A DNA stretch of 64,000 bases, taken from assembly GCF_000176515.1 (NCBI RefSeq), contig NZ_ADAQ01000007.1:52045-116044 (forward strand). The letters are read 5' to 3'. Positions 58,164 through 64,000 of the stretch are shown here, piece after piece; the stretch's first letter is position 1; every line of letters begins with the position of its first letter. This stretch comes from Grimontia hollisae CIP 101886. GTDB lineage: Bacteria; Pseudomonadota; Gammaproteobacteria; Enterobacterales; Vibrionaceae. Position numbers and translations under genes: made by a program. The notes beneath the pieces are model-generated. The model made no database searches. It saw only the letters and a list, made by a program, of their open reading frames with translations, and was not told the origin of the DNA.

Positions 58164-59191
58164 ATTGCCTCCAGAGTAGTTTCCGCTGTTGCCCCCATAA
58201 ACCGCACTTCATGCTCAAGGAGAACACCAAAGCGTGCATAGACGGTATCCACCACATGTTTGGCTAATGCGATAACATTGTCTGCGGTCGCATTCCCCTT
58301 GTTGATTAACACCAACGCCTGCTTATTATGCACTGCAGCATCACCGATGCAGTACCCTTTCAGCCCGCACTGATCAATAAGCCACCCCGCTGCCAGTTTC
58401 ACCTCGCGTTCAGAAACATCAAATGAAGGCATTTTTTCGTACTGCTCAAGCAGGGCTTTTACCTGTTCACGGGGTACCACCGGATTTTTAAAGAAACTGC
58501 CGGCATTACCCAATATCTCTGGATCTGGTAATTTCTCACGACGGATTTCACACACTTTATCGAACACCTCTTTCGCTGAAAGGTCTGCTTTATGGGAGAG
58601 ATCGTTAAGTGCACCGTAACCAATAACAGGTACCCAAATTTTGGAAAGCTTGAGCCCTACCGCAACAATGATGGCTTTATCTTTCAGCTCACGTTTGAAC
58701 ACAGAGTCCCGATAACCAAACTCGCAGTCACCCGCTCCCATGCGTACAATTTCGCCGCTTTCCAGCATCAACACATCGACATATTCACAGCGCTCATTCA
58801 GTTCAACCCCATACGCTCCGATGTTCTGAATTGGCGCTGAACCAACTAACCCAGGAATAAGTGCCAGGTTTTCCAGCCCCGGCATCCCGTTTTCAATTGT
58901 CCAGCGAACAAGCTGGTGCCAGTTTTCACCGCCGGCCACATGCAAATGCCAGTCAAACTCAGTCTCCTCAACCTCAACCCCTTTCAGGCGATTGAGGACC
59001 ACCACACCGTCGAAGTTCTCGCAAAAGAGCAGGTTACTGCCTTCCCCAACAATGAGTTTTGCTTCGTTGGCGTAATCATGCCAAATGCGGATAAGATCAT
59101 CCGCCGTTTGCGCTTCCACGATAATCTTGGCGTTTATGTCTATGCCAAAGGTGTGAAAAGATTTCAGCGATGTATTGGACAGAGTTTTCAT
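58151..59191 (-). CDS. murB: UDP-N-acetylenolpyruvoylglucosamine reductase
   Basis: 346 residues. FAD-binding segment VGEGSNLLF, IGAYGVEL, YRDSVFK with the catalytic Ser in NAGSFFKNP and the late type I-specific region. Makes UDP-MurNAc for peptidoglycan. Confidence 0.96.
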   Translation of the reverse strand: MKTLSNTSLKSFHTFGIDINAKIIVEAQTADDLIRIWHDYANEAKLIVGEGSNLLFCENFDGVVVLNRLKGVEVEETEFDWHLHVAGGENWHQLVRWTIENGMPGLENLALIPGLVGSAPIQNIGAYGVELNERCEYVDVLMLESGEIVRMGAGDCEFGYRDSVFKRELKDKAIIVAVGLKLSKIWVPVIGYGALNDLSHKADLSAKEVFDKVCEIRREKLPDPEILGNAGSFFKNPVVPREQVKALLEQYEKMPSFDVSEREVKLAAGWLIDQCGLKGYCIGDAAVHNKQALVLINKGNATADNVIALAKHVVDTVYARFGVLLEHEVRFMGATAETTLEAICQH

Positions 59192-59272
59192 TCGGATCGT
59201 AGTGTCAATCTGATAAAGTCTTAACCGCGTATACTACCCCATCTGCCTTGAATTCACAGTGATTTGGTAACC

Positions 59273-59707
59273 ATGCATAATTACAGAATCGCCCCCTTAG
59301 ATCCGCAGCGCTTCCCACTCGTTATGCGCTTTTACAAAACCCATTATCCAGCAGGCAAGCCTAAAAAAGATGAAGTGATATGGACGATCGAGGGGAGCTT
59401 AGGCATCAAAGGGGCCGTGAGGTTTCGCCAGTTCGGTGATTTTCAGTTGCTGACAGGTATGTTGATAGACCCAGCACTGAGAAGACAGAGCATCGGCGCA
59501 TCACTGCTTATTGCTGTTGAACAACAAATAAAGGTGAAAACCTGTTATTGTCTGGCTTACTCCCACCTTAAGACTATGTATGAAAAGGTGGGATTCGCCA
59601 CTATCGCGGTCAGTGAATTGCCAGAAGACCTACACGGAAGATACCTAAGCTATTGCAACAGCGGTAAAAATCTTATCCCGATGATACACAACCCGAGATC
59701 TCGGTGA
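59273..59707 (+). CDS. GNAT-family N-acetyltransferase
   Basis: 144 residues from ATG at 59273; an upstream TTG has no better support. The acetyl-CoA-binding region LLTGMLIDPALRRQSIGASLL and the later MYEKVGFATIAV (the classic KxGF end) show a GNAT fold. The substrate is unknown. Divergent from murB. Confidence 0.82.
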   Translation: MHNYRIAPLDPQRFPLVMRFYKTHYPAGKPKKDEVIWTIEGSLGIKGAVRFRQFGDFQLLTGMLIDPALRRQSIGASLLIAVEQQIKVKTCYCLAYSHLKTMYEKVGFATIAVSELPEDLHGRYLSYCNSGKNLIPMIHNPRSR

Positions 59708-59819
59708 TAAATCGGGATGACTAACACATCAAGAACACTAGAAATTGTACGATTTCTGGTACAATACAAGGTTTGATTTGCGTTAACACGACCACAGTGT
59801 CGAACTGAATGAGGCAACA

Positions 59820-61169
59820 ATGGTTTCAGCTACTGCCAATAAGCAGTTGATCGATCAACTCCCGAAAATTGCGCAACGTCCAGATCAATTAGAAACGCTG
59901 CTCGATGCGATGACCTTTAGGGAGCGTCTGCTTCACGAAATAGCCCGCGCTCAACACCGTATTTATCTGGTTGCACTTTATCTGCAAGATGATGACGCTG
60001 GCCGCACGATTCTTGATGCGCTTTACAATGCGAAACAAAAAAATCCCTCGCTGGATGTCAAGGTACTCGTCGACTGGCATCGCGCCCAACGCGGTCTGAT
60101 TGGAGCTGACAAGTCAGATGGCAATGCGGCGCTTTATCGCAAATATGCAGAGAAGTATCCCCATAAAATAGACGTGCTGGGTGTACCAGTCAGAAACCGC
60201 GAAGTATTTGGTGTCCTTCACCTAAAAGGCTTTGTTTTTGACGACACGGTGGTTTATAGCGGCGCCAGCCTGAATGATGTCTATCTGGCACAACACGATC
60301 GCTATCGTTATGATCGCTACCATGTCATCAACAGTAAAACCCTAGCTGACTGCATGGCTGACTTTATTGGAAATACACTGGTCGCCAGTGATGCAGTGAC
60401 ATGTCTGGCGCAACCAAATCGCCCTGACGTAAAAGTCTTGAAGCCTGCCATTCGTGATCTTCGCGCCAGGCTACAAAACGCGAGCTACCAATTTCTCCCC
60501 GAACCTATTAACGAAGACCAGATAGGTCTGACACCTATGGTTGGGCTAGGTAAGAAAAAAAATCTCCTCAACATACAAATCTGTCGTCTTATCGCCAGTG
60601 CTGAGGAAGAACTGATCATTTGCACACCTTACTTCAACCCACCACGCAGTGTCACCCGCGAGATCCGGCGTGCACTTCGACGGGGAGTCTATGTCACCAT
60701 CATCGTGGGTGACAAAACTGCCAATGATTTTTATATCCCCCCCAGCGAACCTTTCAAGACGATTTCCGGGTTGCCTTATCTATACGAAATGAATCTGCGT
60801 AACTTCGCACGTAGAAATGAAGCGGCCATTGCGAAGCGACAGTTAAAAATCCACCTATGGAAACATGATGACAACAGCTTCCACCTAAAAGGTATCTGGG
60901 TTGACCGCTCATACATGCTACTGACAGGTAATAACCTTAATCCACGAGCCTGGAAGTTGGACTTGGAAAATGCCATCTTACTTCACGACAAGCAAAAGCT
61001 GCTTGAAACAGAAGCCCAGCGTGAAATCGAAAAGATCCTGGAACACACGCAACTGATTGGCAGCTACAAGCAAATTGATAACCTTGATGCATATCCGACT
61101 CAGGTGAAAAAACTGCTCAAGCGCATCAAACGTATTAAAGCAGACCATCTACTTAACCAGATCCTTTAA
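59820..61169 (+). CDS. pssA: CDP-diacylglycerol-serine O-phosphatidyltransferase
   Basis: 449 residues, the E. coli PssA size. Two HKD motifs: HLKGFVFDDTVVYSGASLND and HLKGIWVDRSYMLLTGNNLN. Makes phosphatidylserine, the precursor of phosphatidylethanolamine; a ribosome-associated, membrane-recruited phospholipase-D-fold enzyme. Confidence 0.95.
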   Translation: MVSATANKQLIDQLPKIAQRPDQLETLLDAMTFRERLLHEIARAQHRIYLVALYLQDDDAGRTILDALYNAKQKNPSLDVKVLVDWHRAQRGLIGADKSDGNAALYRKYAEKYPHKIDVLGVPVRNREVFGVLHLKGFVFDDTVVYSGASLNDVYLAQHDRYRYDRYHVINSKTLADCMADFIGNTLVASDAVTCLAQPNRPDVKVLKPAIRDLRARLQNASYQFLPEPINEDQIGLTPMVGLGKKKNLLNIQICRLIASAEEELIICTPYFNPPRSVTREIRRALRRGVYVTIIVGDKTANDFYIPPSEPFKTISGLPYLYEMNLRNFARRNEAAIAKRQLKIHLWKHDDNSFHLKGIWVDRSYMLLTGNNLNPRAWKLDLENAILLHDKQKLLETEAQREIEKILEHTQLIGSYKQIDNLDAYPTQVKKLLKRIKRIKADHLLNQIL

Positions 61170-61179
61170 GGAAAATAAC

Positions 61180-61800
61180 GTGATTGCATCTATCGACGTT
61201 GATCCGCAAAAAACCTTCACGCCACTCTGCCCCAACGAATTACCGGTTAATGGGGGCGACAGCATTGGTCCTGCGCTCAATAGGCAGGCTGGGAAAGCCC
61301 ATTTTCGCGTCCTGACGAAAGATGCACATCCCGCTAATGCTGTATGGGTTGTCGACAACCACGACAAGATGCTCTCACCTTTAGATCATCCCAACGCCGA
61401 TCTGACTTGGGTTTCTCATGCTGTCCCAGGGACTGCAGGGTTCGAAACGATCCCTGCATTACCTGCAATTACAGATTACGATCACGTGATTTGGAAAGGG
61501 GTTGAGCCTGATCTTCATCCTTATGGCGCCTGTTTCCATGACATTCAAGAAAAACTCAGCACAGGGCTTATCGAGTGGTTAAAGGCAAAGAACGTGTCAA
61601 CAGTCCTTGTCGGCGGGCTCGCTACCGATTACTGCGTAAAAACCACAGCACTGCAACTTAAAAAGAGTGGAGGATTTGATGTTTGGGTCAACCTGGAAGC
61701 ATGCCGGGGAATTGCAGATGATACTACCCTAAACGCATGTATCGAGATGCGCGATGCTGGCATTCATATCATAAAGCGCCTTGAAGAATTCAACGTTTAA
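61180..61800 (+). CDS. pncA: Nicotinamidase-like cysteine hydrolase
   Basis: 206 residues. The isochorismatase/nicotinamidase triad can be placed: Asp in SIDVDPQKTF, Lys in VIWKGVEPD and Cys in GGLATDYCVKTTA; metal-binding TKDAHPANAVW carries the Asp/His pair. Converts nicotinamide to nicotinate in NAD salvage. Ten bp after pssA, perhaps cotranscribed. The symbol is by family; activity is not proven. Confidence 0.8.
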   Translation: MIASIDVDPQKTFTPLCPNELPVNGGDSIGPALNRQAGKAHFRVLTKDAHPANAVWVVDNHDKMLSPLDHPNADLTWVSHAVPGTAGFETIPALPAITDYDHVIWKGVEPDLHPYGACFHDIQEKLSTGLIEWLKAKNVSTVLVGGLATDYCVKTTALQLKKSGGFDVWVNLEACRGIADDTTLNACIEMRDAGIHIIKRLEEFNV

Positions 61801-62040
61801 TGCAAGACATACTATGTCTACTCATACCTATTCCATTCATTCACTAGTCAGATTCACCGAGACCCTAATTAGCCGCATTCCTTTCTTTGACCAGATACAC
61901 GTTGTCGTATTTCGCTGACCAAGCTTCGCTTCATCCATAAACCATAAACAAGATCTGAACATATTTCAGGTGAATGCCTCCGAGAATCTTAAGGGCAGAA
62001 GGGAAAACGATCTAGCTTTAGATATCAAATAACGCAAACA
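61801..62040. other. Gap with no recognised feature
   Basis: 240 bp between the nicotinamidase gene and the tRNA-Asp terminator; no gene, repeat or clear promoter seen. Confidence 0.6.
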
Positions 62041-62042
62041 GC

Positions 62043-62069
62043 AAAAAGCCCTGCTATTGCTAGCAGGGC
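62043..62069 (-). terminator. rRNA operon terminator
   Basis: GCCCTGCTA-GCAA-TAGCAGGGC followed by five U residues, downstream of tRNA-Asp on the minus strand. Confidence 0.95.
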
Positions 62070-62080
62070 TTCTGAAGAAG

Positions 62081-62157
62081 TGGCGGAGCGGACGGGACTC
62101 GAACCCGCGACCCCCGGCGTGACAGGCCGGTATTCTAACCAACTGAACTACCGCTCC
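62081..62157 (-). tRNA. tRNA-Asp (GTC)
   Basis: 77 nt including CCA; acceptor GGAGCGG, anticodon GTC in CCTGTCACG. Last gene of the rRNA operon. Confidence 0.97.
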
Positions 62158-62199
62158 ACTCAAATTAACGTCCGTTCACAACGTTAACCTAAATTAGAA

Positions 62200-62317
62200 G
62201 CCTGGCGATGTCCTACTCTCACATGGGGAGACCCCACACTACCATCGGCGCTGCTCTGTTTCACTTCTGAGTTCGGCATGGAATCAGGTGGGTCCAAAGC
62301 GCTATGGTCGCCAAGCA
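62200..62317 (-). rRNA. rrf: 5S ribosomal RNA
   Basis: About 117 nt beginning TGCTTGGCGACCATAGCG and ending CATCGCCAGGC, a typical gammaproteobacterial 5S. Ends accurate to a base or two. Confidence 0.95.
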
Positions 62318-62483
62318 AATTCTGTATCGGGGTTCTCGGTCCTGGGTGACTAGGCCCCGGGAACGCCCATTAAATCTTGGAAAACTGACCGCGGTTGCTC
62401 TTCCTAGGTCCTAGCAACCGCTCTCTCTCTTTACACACTCTTTGTGTTCTTACTTGAGTCCGCCAAAACCCCTTGGGTGTTGT

Positions 62484-64000
<1,517 letters not shown>

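Overview
The window is a piece of a gammaproteobacterial chromosome, most likely Vibrionaceae (perhaps Grimontia, Enterovibrio, Salinivibrio or Photobacterium; the genus cannot be fixed by eye). The evidence is the block secE-nusG-rplKAJL-rpoBC followed by pnuC, rsd, nudC and hemE, the thrU-tyrU-glyT-thrT-tuf tRNA/EF-Tu cluster, the coaA/birA/murB group and an rRNA operon with a distal tRNA-Asp. A complete P2-superfamily prophage, closest in layout to Vibrio K139 and Haemophilus HP1, sits between nudC and hemE.

Layout. 1-4399 is host: a CNNM/CBS protein cut by the window edge, yjaG, a D-2-hydroxyacid dehydrogenase coupled to a uracil-DNA-glycosylase-family protein, and hemE. 4400-39607 is the prophage, bounded by a perfect 41-bp direct repeat (attL/attR) that carries a terminator hairpin. 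39608-54360 is host: nudC, rsd, pnuC, rpoC, rpoB and the ribosomal protein/nusG/secE genes. 54374-62157 is host: tuf, four tRNAs, coaA, birA, murB, a GNAT enzyme, pssA, a nicotinamidase-like gene and tRNA-Asp. 62200-64000 holds 5S rRNA and the 3' part of 23S rRNA, both on the minus strand.

Prophage logic. The left arm holds the integrase, an exported small protein and a CI-type repressor on the minus strand, facing Cox, a 35-residue coupled ORF, CII and the early genes up to the HUH replication endonuclease (gpA) and a DEDDh exonuclease. A near-consensus LexA box drives a 52-residue protein, the position and control expected of an SOS-induced antirepressor. A two-finger Ogr/Delta-type late activator follows. 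The right arm is the usual P2 order: portal and terminase leftward, then scaffold, capsid, small terminase, head/tail completion, sheath, tube, lysis genes, a tail chaperone with a clear -1 frameshift site (A AAA AAA), tape measure, baseplate, fibre and spike.

Accessory cargo. There are two AT-rich cargo blocks. The first (12.6-18.1 kb) occupies the A-to-cos interval, the site of tin/old in P2 and a known defence hotspot. It encodes (i) a GHKL ATPase and a membrane-anchored response-regulator protein, (ii) a stand-alone RelA/SpoT-domain protein, and (iii) a ParA/MinD-like ATPase coupled by a 4-bp overlap to a protein that resembles a nucleotide-cyclase palm domain. The third pair is bracketed by 65-bp direct repeats (62/65 identical), one of which lies where cos should be. 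The second block (37.9-39.5 kb) is at the attR end: a heme-oxygenase-like diiron oxidase, a SAM methyltransferase and a fragment resembling a P450 N-terminus. These look like lysogenic-conversion or defence genes. The ParA/cyclase-like pair and the diiron oxidase/methyltransferase cassette are the best candidates for undescribed systems.
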